From NCBI GenBank assembly GCA_013339895.1, contig JABACO010000008.1:6855262-6919261 (forward strand): a DNA stretch of 64,000 bases, given 5' to 3'. The translations under genes and the position numbers were made by a program. Of the stretch, positions 12,201-23,569 are shown piece after piece. The first letter of the stretch is position 1; each line of letters starts with the position of its first letter. The notes beneath the pieces are model-generated. The model saw only the letters and a list, made by a program, of their open reading frames with translations. It ran no database searches and was not told the DNA's origin. The stretch comes from Ephydatia muelleri (Eukaryota > Porifera > Demospongiae > Spongillida > Spongillidae).

Positions 12201-12989
12201 GAACAGGCCTACGTACTATCGAAATAATAATTTTGTTTGTTGGACGAGCCCTGCTGGTGGTCCGTACAAGTCCCTATAGCCGAGGCGCATGGATAAATGC
12301 ATGTATATAGATAAATGCACCCGATTCTTTCGGCTTACCCAGGCCGGACAGTTATATTGAACTAAACAGCCAGCGATTCCCACATTGTCATTTTCTTCCT
12401 TGTTCAGCACTCGGATATATATTTCGGTCCATTTCTTGATCCAACGACACCAGTCGCATCTCTTTCACGTCAGAGTGAAACATTTGATTTCGCTCCACAT
12501 ATTTAACACTTTTCATTGCCCGAACATGGTCTCTTAGCCTAAAATGAAAGTGCATCGTGAAAATCGGCACGGTATGGTTTAAATTAACGTACGTGTCGCT
12601 CAGCTTTCCTCTGTAAGCCTTGAAATCTCCGATAACGAGCGGAGTCAGAGGTGAGTACTTCTGCTGATGCGAGCTCCGCTACGACTTGTTGTTGTACGTA
12701 TTCCAATGGACATCCACTGATGCAACATGCAGACAGTGATGATGATGATCGTGCACGTGCCCGTTATCTTCAAACCTTCTTCTGCGGAAACGCTGTCATG
12801 GAAAACCACTAGATATTCTCCATCAATAGCACTAGGAGAGTCTTCAGCCAGTAGTGGAGCTGTAATTAATGTACACGTACAGTGTAATAACAACGGAACT
12901 TAGTCTGAACCGCCGATACCGAGTCTGGCCGAGGTGGCACTGGCACTTGCAATAGCCACAAATAGAACGATTCCCTGTACGATCTGCAT
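9209..12989 (-). CDS. Secreted proteinase K-like subtilase (S8A), multi-exon, frame breaks
   Basis: Minus-strand gene with at least 13 short exons. In order they encode a signal peptide (start at 12989, MQIVQGIVLFVAIASASA), an I9 propeptide (DGEYLVVFHDSVSAEE near 12790-12860, GDFKAYRGKLSD near 12600, VKYVERNQMF near 12510), the Asp region (VYVLD near 12130, SNHPDFQGRIKW near 12030), the His motif FGHGTHVAG (about 11490-11555), then GIAKRATAIDVRVLDANNNG (11330-11410), SGLKWVWSQHQPGRKSV, MSLGGSYSQALNDAANAVVN, YVVVAAGNSNLNACGISPAS (10970-11025), ITVMASDINDV, NYGPCTHLIAPG, the Ser region (about 9483-9513) and the tail ATPNIVSRMPPNSPNKLLYY. The order and motifs fit secreted proteinase K/PCSK9-type serine proteases. 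Odd: one extra base before VYVLD, missing bases just after it, and a one-base loss that garbles GTSMASPHV. The gene is either a recent pseudogene or poorly sequenced. Splice sites were placed by eye. Confidence 0.75.
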
Positions 12990-14750
12990 GAAACCTCAGT
13001 GCTCTACTGCCGATCTGCTGAATTGCGCAAAACCTTTATGGCCGTCAATTTCCTTACTACGCATGCGTACAATCTATAATCGGCAATAGTATTAATGCCT
13101 TCACATAAATAGTATGATATGGAACTGCTGTATTTAATGTTCTCGTATAAAATCCGTATTCTCACCTATACTATCTAAATGGTAATTTTAATTTTTTTTT
13201 TGTTGTAGTTAACAACACATTATTCAGGGTAATTTAAAAGCCTTTTTGCTTGTCAAATTCGCGGGATTTGTTTACTATTGAATAACGTTATCCCCAACGC
13301 GGAAACGCTTATTCGGCACTATACTTGGCCAATGGCTTAGGCCGCAAATAAGTTAACTGTGCCTATTGCAGAAACAGTTTGGGGACGAAAATGTAACAAT
13401 CTAAATGGAATATTATCTCTCAATCGTATAAAGAGTAAATATATCCATGACTATCTGTTAACTTCTTCCTTGTCCAATGTGTGTGTGTGTGTGTGTGTGC
13501 GTGTGTGTGTGTGTGGTGTATGTGTGTGTGTATGTGTGTGTGCGTGTGTGTGTGCGTGCGTGCGTGTGTTTAAATCAAATCAGACATTCTCCTGTCACTA
13601 GCTACAGTTGTTTTCAATTCAACACCTCTGGTGGTCTTAGGCATTCTGCATGTCCCCCTGGCTTAGCTCTGTAGCCAACGAGACGTCCACCACCAGACTC
13701 TATTAATCACGGCCATTATCTAGTTACTAAAAGTGAGCATGTATCGTATTTTGTGATAACACTGTCATTTTTCAGGCTTATCCCGTGCATTCACTTGTGC
13801 TGGCATGTTATACCTCAGCCGTTAGTGAACTTTTGTAACTTTGCTGGCATCGGACAAACCCAGAAGCACTACATCATTTGTAGCTTACAATACTAAGCAT
13901 TGGTGTATTTAATCCCATATAACTTCCTTATAGAATTTATGACTGGTGTGCTGATTGTTAACTATTTCAGCGGTCAAAGCCAATTATTGAGGTACACATG
14001 TACATGTAGTACATTTCCGCGTCGCAAGGAAAACAGTTTTCCAAACCGCAACTTACACTAATACGACCAGGAACAACGATCAATGTACAAAGTGTTAAAA
14101 TCTTCAGATAAACAAAGTGGGTTTAGTATAGCGATAATAGTTGCTCTGTTGCGAGGTAATAGCCAACTACAAACTACAAACCTTAGGTTGGAGTCACTAT
14201 TGCTTTAGAACGTACGATCTTTGATTGTAGCGAAATACAAACCAAACCGCATTGTATTGAAATATTATTTCCTTCCTTTGGCAAAAATAGCACTTTCCAT
14301 AGAGATGTATACAAAATGCACTTCTTCATGCCTAAACTATAATCAATCATGAGTCGCTAGGAAGTAATAGTACACGTACTGTACTAGACTCAAAGATAAA
14401 ATGGATTGACTAACCTCTATTGTGAATTGCAATTAGGATACCTTAGACCAGTAACACACCTCCATCTGACTTTATTTACATTAGTAGTGTCCAAATTCAT
14501 TAACCGCTGAAATTGCGATATAATCTTAAGGAGTTTTGCACTGTTGATTTCTTGTAGATCGTTAATTCATTCCTGGTTCTTCTTTCCATCTCCTTTGCCA
14601 ACAATTAAGTAGACTAATTTGTCAAACGATCTAGAAAACCAAAAGTGGGAGTACCGTAACCGAATACATGTCCGAGGTTATACTACAATGCTTCAGGAAC
14701 TAGGTGTTTATGGTAGGAAATAAGAACCAAATAAATACGCATCTAATGCT
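12990..14750. other. Subtilase upstream region and spacer, no gene recognised
   Basis: No coding resemblance apart from a TG microsatellite near 13479. The first few hundred bases probably hold the subtilase promoter. Confidence 0.45.
13479..13568. repeat. (TG)n microsatellite, interrupted
   Basis: About 90 bp of TGTG with occasional TGCG and TA interruptions. Val/Cys translations from it are not genes. Confidence 0.9.
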
Positions 14751-14754
14751 TCTA

Positions 14755-15180
14755 CAGGGTTCAGTCCATTTGTCTTTATGATGGGATGAGATCCTGTTCT
14801 GCCATCTTTGCCATCTATGACAACAGTAGTGCAGAGGACCCCACCATCATATGACAAAGCACCTTAGTTTAAAATGGCCGAGTTACGTGACATGGTGGAG
14901 AGTCACACAGTCGGAAGCTAAGCGTCAAAAGGAACATTATGGCACAACTACCCAAAGTAGGGGAGTTTGTGAAGGTGATGCTGTTTGGCTACAAAACCCA
15001 ACAGCGGGTAGTAATTGGATCCAAAGGTGGGAAGGTGGATGGGTTGTTAAGAAAGTTCACTGAGGTCTAGAGTGGTGCACATTAACAGATGCGGCGCTGT
15101 ATATTACGGGAGAAGGAGAGCACACTGTCAAGAGAGGTTTAGTAGGAACCAGCAAGCATCGAACACTTTTCAGTGCCAGC
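14755..15180 (+). pseudogene. Ty3/Gypsy integrase carboxyl-terminal relic
   Basis: The translation begins STGFSPFVLMMG, followed by a stop and DPVLPSLPSM. This matches the integrase segment '..TG.SPF.L..GR.P.LP' of Ty3/Gypsy retrotransposons. ESHTVGS, LWHNYP and a basic tail follow with several stops. The relic runs into a GGA/TTC microsatellite at 15259. No LTRs were found around it, so it is a degraded solo fragment. The complete miniature element at 41304-42275 also retains an integrase end, but the two are not obviously the same family. Confidence 0.55.
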
Positions 15181-15258
15181 AGATTCCACTCCACAACCAG
15201 AAATTGTTCCGGAGGTTCCACCAGCAGTCCTGCCCCCAATAGATTTAGAAGAACAAGA

Positions 15259-15375
15259 GGCGGAGAAGGAGGAGGAGGAGGAGGAGGAGGAGGAGGAGGA
15301 GGATTCTTATTCGTCTTCTTTCTTCCTTCTTTCCTCTTCTTCTTCTTCTTCTTCTTCTTCTTTCTTTTTTCTTCC
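15259..15375. repeat. (GGA)n followed by (TTC)n microsatellite
   Basis: A polypurine GGA array passes directly into TTC repeats, giving an imperfect inverted repeat. Glu- and Ser-rich translations here are artefacts. Confidence 0.9.
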
Positions 15376-15379
15376 TCTC

Positions 15380-16369
15380 TTCTCTTGTTTCGTCTTTGCG
15401 CCCTCCCCCCCACTAACAGTGTGTAAGAACTTAGGCCATGCCTCTGGTATAGTTATTGCATTGATGGCAATGTCAGGAACATGGTCAGGACCATTCTCCC
15501 AATGTCCCTGAAGCTTTATGTGTTGGCACCAGTCTTGTTGCCATGACAGCCTTGTCAAAAAAGCCAGAACCCTTTCCAGAGTGTAAGGACTGGGGACCCA
15601 AAGTCGGTGTAAATACCTTCCTGTATCGAATTAGGAGTGACTCAGAAACACAAGTACAATGTGACTTAGTTCCAACCTATAGCCCCCATGTACTGAAAGA
15701 GTTTTAATGAAATTGTGCTGGTAGGTTATCTTCCACCTGTGGTTTTGAGTATTCCCTATAAGGATATGTTGACATGTACATGGACACATGTTCATTAACA
15801 ATGAGTAGTGAATGGCACAATGTTTGCACTCTTTGTCTGTTATTTCTCATATATAGTTATACTTTTCAGTTTTAATAGGATGCTTTATGATGGCTCTACA
15901 TTACCCTTTTATGATTCAATGAAATAACGGGTGACTCAACATCATTGGTTAATTTAGTCAATCGCTAGGTTATGTTTTGAGCATGCATGTATTTTAGTGT
16001 GCATTTGATGAATGTTGTTCCAACCTACTTCAATATGAGATCTATATTGATACCTATAAATCACAGAACAGATGATCATACCATATTTCTTTTGCTGTCA
16101 TGCCATCACTAGATACTTTGCATATCATTTATGCAATGGATTGTGTGTGAGGAAATGAAACTAATTTGCATTGCATATGCCACTGCTATTAAAATATGTT
16201 ATTCAGTGTTGTGCACAAGTTTGTGAGCAATGTCTTCATTAGTGCGTACACAACCATTACTTGCCTGTGCATTTGTTATATGGTTTTTATGATAAATGTA
16301 GGAAATTGTACACAAGGTTGTACATAATGTTGCATGTACACCTGTATGAATGTTTTATAGAAATAGTGT
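15380..16369. other. No gene recognised
   Basis: AT-rich sequence between the microsatellite and the 3' end of the transposase-like gene. It may include that gene's 3' untranslated region, but no distinct features were seen. Confidence 0.4.
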
Positions 16370-19223
16370 TTAGTTCTGCAATTGAATTGTTTGCCCTGCA
16401 CCTTCATGACCATATGTCACAATGCTTACTGCTGGAAGCTGAATATTCTCTGTAATGCACTGCTCCCATTGTTCTAAAAGAAGTGCATCGATGTCCACTA
16501 GAGAAGATGAGCGGAAGTGATGCATTGTGGGACCCACATCCCTGTAGTCATCTTCAAAGTCTCCATCAAAGAACTCAACTCCATCATTTGTGGTCTTCCA
16601 CCACACACCTGGTCCACAAACTAGGTAGTCACTGATCAGGTTTTTGGTGAAGGGACCTGTAACTTTTGCAAGCTTTTCAATCTCACTTTCTTGCACTGCT
16701 ATCGTATCCTCATGTTTTGAATCTTCTTCATAATGTAGGCGTTTGATGGCATTGGTGACAATGTTGTCTGTACTTTGATTTGATGTTGTCTTGCTAATTT
16801 GTTTCACTTGACTAAACATTCTCTCTTGAATCTCAGTGTTCAGTGATCTCAAACAAATGATTCTATACAGCAGAGGTGAGTGTGTTGTTAGCGCATGAAA
16901 ATAGCGACCAAACAGTTTTCGTCGTGTCATATGCTTTGGTGCCAGGAATAACTTTGCACACAAATATGCATGATAAAATGCTATGTTGTGCAGATTGAGT
17001 ATAGATTTTGGTGTTCGTTTCGCCTCACTTGCGTAGAGTATCTTTGAAATTTGCACTGCAGTTTGAAAAACTTTGCATAGCATGGAATCTGGTTGAATCT
17101 CTTTTGTTTTCAAATACATCAAAATCATTGCTTTTCTGTAGTCGCATCCTCGTAGTGTGTCTTTGCTTAAAACTGCCGCTTGTATTTTGTGTAACTCAGT
17201 TTTTACCCCTTCTGGTGCAATGCAAATACTCTCTTCAATGACATTAGAAAAATGACCCTTAATGTCGTGAAGGGGTTCCAGTGGTGAAACCTCATACTGC
17301 ACAAGATTAAGAGATTCTAATGACTCAGTTGGGTTGGTCTGCAACAATGCTGGAACGCTGACGATTCCCATTTTGAGTTCTTCAAAGTCTTTGTCCAGTT
17401 GTGGCCGTTTTTTGCCTTTGATATCGATGCATCTTCTAGCCAACTCAACTCTTAACTGTTCAATACTTAGCCCGTCAAACGGAGTGGCATTGTTTTTTCC
17501 CACGATGCTCCTTTCAATACAAATTCCTGTCGATCTTTAAAAGACAATTTCGGACTTCTGTAACAGTGCACAATGTCATCAAACAAAGTTGACCGTGCAC
17601 CACAACCAACGCAGCAGTAATTTCCTCCTATAGAATGACCCCCTCAAATTGTTGCGCAGGGCCATCACCATGGAAAAATCGAAGCACATCTGTAATTTCC
17701 AGGCCTTCAGATGTAAATAACTTGGTTCCCATTTGTTGCATGCACTGTCTTCTGCATTCAATGAACTTTCTCTGATCTTCAATACTTGACGTAGATCTTC
17801 CTATAATGTGCAGCTCGGGACGTTCCACTATTGCTTGGACATTAACATACATCCCTGTACGTCGAAATACTTCCTCATCTGTAACATAGAGTGCTGGGTC
17901 ATATATTGCAGATACAAGAACTAGTATGAGGCCATGGCCACATACACTAGAATGGTCATGCCAGATTTTTAGATGCCTTGTGGTCTCTTTCTGGTGCTTA
18001 AGATTGGATCGTACCAAGCCAAGTTCTTCATGTTTTTGAAGTATTCGTTTTCTTACATCTAGAAGTGGAATTTTTCTTGCGTGTGTTTGAGTACTGGCTG
18101 TGATCACCTTCCCATTATCGATCTTGAAATACTCGCTTTTTTTTCCACAACTTCCTCTCCAATTAGTATCACACCTTTCTCAATTTCTTCTGACAGTTTA
18201 TTCTTATAAAAAGCAGATGGTTTCTTCATTGGCATGGTTATACCCCCAAGGATTTTCTTTTTCCTCCGTCTTGGTGCTCTTTTTACATCAGTTCTGCATG
18301 CTGCAGGAATATTGCATGCTTGTAGAAACTCCTTTACCATTTGCCCACCATTTTTCTGCACAACACCATGTCTCCTTGCCAGCTCACTCCTTTTTTGTTC
18401 GTCACTCCATGCACTTGCCTCTGCCAGAACAGCTTCTTTGTCAACTAGAACAGTAGTCAGTGAGCATCCATGAATTCTCTTTCTCATAAGTTTTTCTGCT
18501 GAAGCAGTTGCATTCGTACACTTGCTTTCCAGACCCTCTACTTTTCTTGCCCTGTCATAAAACCTCCAGCTGAGTCTGTTTCCCATTACTGTTTCCAGGG
18601 CTGTGTCATCAATCACCTTTTGTATCGAACTCTTAACTTGCTTCGCATTTTCTTGGAGCTGTCTCTTCTTGATGATGATGATATTAGCTGTGAACCTGGT
18701 GTGCGTGCAATAATAGATTGAGCACTTTCACCAAATTTAGAGCTGCAGATGGCATTTAGTTGTAATAATGCATTCCTTGCCAATTTTTTTGGAGAAGAGA
18801 TGTTCTGAGGTCAGAAAAATTTGTAGTTCATTCTCATCAGGTTTAGAACCTTTCCTGTGATGAAAAGCACTGTGCAGGCAACCATATGCTGTGGGACATT
18901 TGGTACATTTGCTTACACTGTGTTCCTTTTTTTCATCGTCACACAACTTCATCCATTCAGTAGGCGAGAATGTCTCCATGTATGTTGTTCTCATGATGGT
19001 TGGGTTCCACTTTTTGTTGAACGTTGACATCAGTTTTTTTTAGCTTTTTAACTACAGTGCTGCGTGACAATACCATGTCTGGGTAATCAGAGAACTGTTG
19101 GTTGTAGGCTTCTGTAATTTTGGTGTATGTGTGTGTATCAAGCTTTGTCTTCTTTGCATACTGCTTCTGAGTGATGGTTCTCAGTGTAGTTATTGCATAG
19201 TTGCAGCTGATTTCAGTCATCAT
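16370..19223 (-). CDS. Uncharacterised DDE-like transposase gene, frameshifted
   Basis: Five successive minus-strand frames read as one long protein: 19223-18957, 19030-18737 (a CTKCPTAYGC zinc-binding-like pair), 18616-18104 (GNRLSWRFYDRARK, ending KKPSAFYKNKLSEEIEKG), 18107-17628 and 17503-16370. The fourth frame carries KIWHDHSSVCGHGLILV and RFFHGDGPAQQFEG, and the fifth carries SIEQLRVELARRCI (SAP-like helix pair), LEPLHDIKGHFSN and FGRYFHALTTHSPLLYRIIC. I recall this set from repetitive cnidarian and sponge proteins of unknown function. The Asp residues in WHDHSS, HGDGPA and LHDIKGH are candidate metal-binding acids, which is an inference. The join at about 18120 sits in an A8 run (minus strand), where a single base restores the frame EYFKIDNGKVITAS, so that break may be a sequencing error. 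No terminal repeats were identified. No host function is implied. Confidence 0.6.
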
Positions 19224-19321
19224 GTTGAACTTTCTTTAACGATGTTACATATAAGTTCAAATAAATGTAAAATGTAAAATTTTATACTTAACCTCTTTTG
19301 CATGCATAAAATATTTTAGCA

Positions 19322-20524
19322 TTGATACACAACACTCCCCTCTACACTCACTCCCTCTACACACCAGTCCCCTCTACACAACACTCCCCTACACACCACT
19401 CCCTCTACACACCACTCCCCTTACACACCACTCCCCTCTACACACCACTCCCCTCTACACACACCACTCCCCTCTACACACCACTCCCTCTACACACCCT
19501 CCCCCTACACACCACTCCCCTCTACACACCACTCCCCTCTACACACTCCCTCTACACACCACTCCCCTCTACACACCACTCCCTCTACACACCACTCCCC
19601 TTACACAACTCCCCTCTACACACACTCCCCTTTACACACTCACTCCCTCTACACTCACTCCCCTCTACACATCACTCCCTCTACACACCACTCTCTCTAC
19701 ACACACACTCCCCTCACACCACTCCCCTTACACACACTCCCTCTACACACACTCCCCTCTACACACACACCCCCACCCCCTACACACCACTCCCTCTACA
19801 CACCCTCCCCTCTACACACCACTCCCCTCTACACACACTCTCCCTCTACACACCACTCCCCTTACACACACTCCCCTCTACACACCACTCCCCTCTACAC
19901 ACACCACTCCCCTCTACACACCACTCCCCTCTACACACCACTCCCCTCTACACACCACTCCCTCTACACACCACTCCCCTCTACACACCACTCCCCTCTA
20001 CACACCACTCCCCTCTACACACCACTCCCTCTACAACACTCCCCTCTACACACCACTCCCTCTACACACCACTCCCTCTACACACCACTCCCCTCTACAC
20101 ACCACTCCCCTCTACACACCACTCCCTCTACACACCACTCCCCTCTACAACACCACTCCCCTCTACACACCACTCCCTCTCTACACACACACTCCCCTCT
20201 ACACACCACTCCCCTCTACAACCACTCCCCTCTACACACCACTCCCCTACACACCACTCCCCTCTACACACACCACTCCCCTCTACACACCACTCCCCTC
20301 TACACACCACTCCCCTCTACACACCACTCCCCTCTACAACCACTCCCCTCTACACACCACTCCACTCCCTCTACACACCACTCCCCTCTACACACACCAC
20401 TCCCTCTACACACCACTCCCCTCTACACACCACTCCCCTCTACACACCACTCCCCTCTACACACCACTCCCCTCTACACACCACCCCTCTACACACCACT
20501 CCCCTTTTCAAACTTACCCCTTCT
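19322..20524. repeat. Minisatellite, 17-bp unit CTCTACACACCACTCCC
   Basis: About 1.2 kb of the unit CTCTACACACCACTCCC with variants losing one or two C or the CAC. It runs straight into the assembly gap, so the true array may be longer. It occupies the place where the 3' (MATH) exon of TRAF gene A would be expected. Confidence 0.95.
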
Positions 20525-20624
20525 NNNNNNNNNNNNNNNNNNNNNNNNNNNNNNNNNNNNNNNNNNNNNNNNNNNNNNNNNNNNNNNNNNNNNNNNNNNN
20601 NNNNNNNNNNNNNNNNNNNNNNNN
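20525..20624. other. Assembly gap (100 N)
   Basis: Exactly 100 N, a conventional placeholder of unknown true size. It interrupts an exon of TRAF gene A. Confidence 0.99.
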
Positions 20625-21662
20625 AGCCAAGGGACAGTCCCCAGTCCTGAGATCAATATGAGCCTCCAGCTGAGAGAAGGGGGAGGAGGAGGGGGAGGGG
20701 GAGGAGGAGGAGGAGGGGAGGAGGAGGAGGAAGGGAGAGGAGGAGGAGGAGGGGGAGGAGGAGGGAGGGGGGAGGAGGAAGAGGGGGAGGAGGGAGGAGG
20801 AGGGGGGAGGAGGAGGAAGAGAGGGAGGAGGAGGAGGGGGAGGAGGAGTGGGGAGGAGGCTGTGTTATATACGGGTGCGAGTATGCTCAGTGATGGTTTA
20901 CTTCAGGAAGCTTCAATATGATGTCAATGCATCCATTAGGGCATGGGTTTGTAAGTACTCAGGGCACACCCTTCCAATGTGAGTCTACAGCACGGGAAAG
21001 AGGAGATCACTCTCTCCTTGTATACACATGCACATACCTGAGCTGTGCAACAGGAACTTCCCTTTTGCAGTACTGGCACACCTCAGGCCTCATGGGGCAC
21101 TCCTTGTCTTGGTGGTCGACGAGAGAGTAGAGTGGAAAATAAATACCACATAGCCTGCACACTGTGGTACGATACTTGCACTGTGTGAGGTGAGCCTACA
21201 GACAAGAGAACCAGTCACTTCAATTGTTAGAAAAAAGCAGGGGGGGGGGGGGGGGGCCACACTCTATCAAATATCGATATTACTTCAAACACTCAGAACT
21301 ACCTCTATCAACTTCAGAGCTCCAGTCCAGGGGCACCCAATTGTGCAGAAATCACAATATACTTCTGATGTGAGAATCTCTCTCTTACATGCATTGTCAA
21401 GAAAAAACCTATGTACGAAGCACAAATACTTTATTTGCAAGATGTGTGAACTAGTAAAGTCACTTACGCAGTTTGCAGAAATATCACTTTTGTCAATAGG
21501 GCACACGGGGTGAGGTGTAGCCAGTACAGGCTCCAGACACCCTCTGCAGAAGAGGTGTCCACACTCGGTCTGCACTGGGTCCCTCATGGCAAGGAGACAT
21601 ATGGGGCACTCGTGCCTCTTCAGAAGTGGGCAGAGGAACTTGTGGTTGTACCCACTCGACAT
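20625..21662 (-). pseudogene. TRAF-like gene A, 5' half, broken and cut by gap
   Basis: Exons matching TRAF gene C almost base for base: RING exon 21468-21662 (ATG at 21662; CPICLLAMRDPVQTECGHLF), first zinc-finger exon 21303-21408, second 21038-21195, third 20902-20984, and part of the fourth at 20625-20669 before the gap. Compared with the intact exons of C (105, 159 and 81 nt), the zinc-finger exons are 106, 158 and 83 nt, so the frame is lost in each. The extra base of the first lies in a T6 run. The coiled-coil and MATH exon is absent; the minisatellite and gap lie there instead. Either a decaying duplicate of C or an error-rich assembly copy. Product, if any, would be a RING/zinc-finger fragment. 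Confidence 0.8.
20677..20850. repeat. GGA/GGGA polypurine minisatellite in TRAF A intron
   Basis: Almost pure purine strand directly upstream of the fourth zinc-finger exon. The same array, longer, sits at the same place in TRAF gene C (48990-49315). Confidence 0.9.
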
Positions 21663-23569
21663 ACTGTATCACGAGGTAAGGTCAATGCTACAAGTTGCCA
21701 TATTTTTTTATCCTTGCAACTTATACATATATCAGAATGTGGTCTTTGTTTAGCTATGCAAAATAAAAATGGCTGAAAATGCATTTAAGACGACCCACGT
21801 AGCCCAAACCCAAAAGTATGTTATATAGTGGCGCACTCAAACCCAAAATGTGTAACAGTACGCGCGTGCGTTTGGTTCTGCATAGATAGTAGAGAACGAG
21901 ACTAGACCCGTCCGCGACGGACTTCGACGTTAATTGACGTAATAGTGTGGGTTGCAGTTTGCAGAGGACAGCCAGTGATGAATGTAAATTACTATAATAC
22001 AGCAAACTTTTGAACTGTTCCCCCCTTTCAATAGCCGCGGTGTCGTGCATGCGCATGCATGCAGGCACCATTAAGTAGTTTATTGAAGAAGTACTTACGT
22101 GCTACATGTACACGGAGTGTGAGGTATAACGTAGGAGCTAATTTCTTTCAATCCGTTGCAGCGGAGGTGGAACACGTCCGGCAGCCCGGCTGCCACTTGA
22201 CTAATATTTGACCAAAGACCCCTAGCCTTACATTACGACGTTTATACATTTCAAACGCTACTTTACTCATTCGGCACCTCTCGAGCCACCCCCAAGAGGT
22301 GTGCTTCTTTGCTCGTACGCATCGAAGAAGAATCATAAAAAGATCTACATGTACGGTTCGCTGCCGGCACGACTTGCGTGCATAATTATATGACGCCAGA
22401 TGCACGTATGTATAGCTCACTGAACATCCGTTCTGGTGTTTGGCGCACTAAGGTGTACCACTAAAGAACACTTGAAACGTCAACAATAAAGCCGGTACTC
22501 CTTAGCTCTAGAGCACGCACAAGTGGCCACCATGCATAGTAGTATTTCTTCCGCGTTCCGCGCAAGCTTGTTAGCGAGAATGCATGTATATGCATGCTCT
22601 CGAGTCGCTTACCTTGTTCTGTCAATGACCGATTCATATGGATGTGAGCATGCAATGTACCGCTCAGTTAATCATAATTTTGCAGTCTATTTGATGTAAT
22701 ATTTATAGAATACGGGTTGAATATATTATAATATGATTCTGAACTCTCACGATTGCATGCACCTTGTTCACTTTTTCTCACATCACAGTGAAGAATGAAG
22801 GGCGTGTATTAAAACTTTTTAAGTCCTACTACATACATATACACTAGTCCGCAAGTGATAGTGTTTGCATGTATGCTAGCATTAAACTGTAAGGCGCATG
22901 CACCTCTGCACATACACCGATGTCGCGCCAAATGCATCGTTCGCTGGTTGGAGTCACTTAACTGATTGACGTCTGTGTAACCAAATAACTAGACCATACT
23001 AGATATGTAAAAAAAAACAATGTTAGGGGAACTACCTGGGAATTCACCGGGTGTTTTACTTTTATAAATGTAATCATAAGCCGGATAATTTGGCGCGTGG
23101 CGACATTGTAGTGACCTCTGGCAGACACTACAGTTTAGTGTTAATGAAAATGCACCCATGGCCATGAAGACTTAACTAGGAATAACTGACATTTGATCTG
23201 ATGGAGAAATAAACATACAAAGGTATAAGCTGGTCACGGCCGTTTGCGACCATTGAAATTGCATGTGGACAGTAGGTCCGAAATGATAACGTACTGCCCT
23301 AGCAACGAGCCTTGACAACCACCGACATGTGGAACTCGACAACAAAACAACTTCAGTCGACATTTTACAGAGGATAATAATACAATGAGGACTTTTGTTC
23401 TATTTATTGCCCAAATCAAGGTTAATGGCCGTTTTGAATGGTTCACCTAGCGGTTAAATTGATACATACGGCACTACATCAACAATTACGTAGTAACCAC
23501 CGTAGCAACGGCACAGCGAAGTGCCAAGCGGTATTTTATTCTGCATGGCTCTTATAGCACCACCGAAAA
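21663..23569. other. No gene recognised
   Basis: Upstream of TRAF A and of the RAG1-like locus. Short open stretches on the minus strand (for example 22148-22420) have no recognisable motif. GCATGC and ACATGT palindromes are frequent. Confidence 0.45.

Noticed and set aside
19322..20524. CRISPR-like regular repeats
   Set aside because: The units are contiguous with no unique spacers and the genome is eukaryotic; ordinary minisatellite.
19322..20650. A 442-residue open frame of Tyr-Thr-Pro-Leu-His repeats
   Set aside because: It is a translation of the 17-bp minisatellite and runs through the N gap; no start context and no domain.
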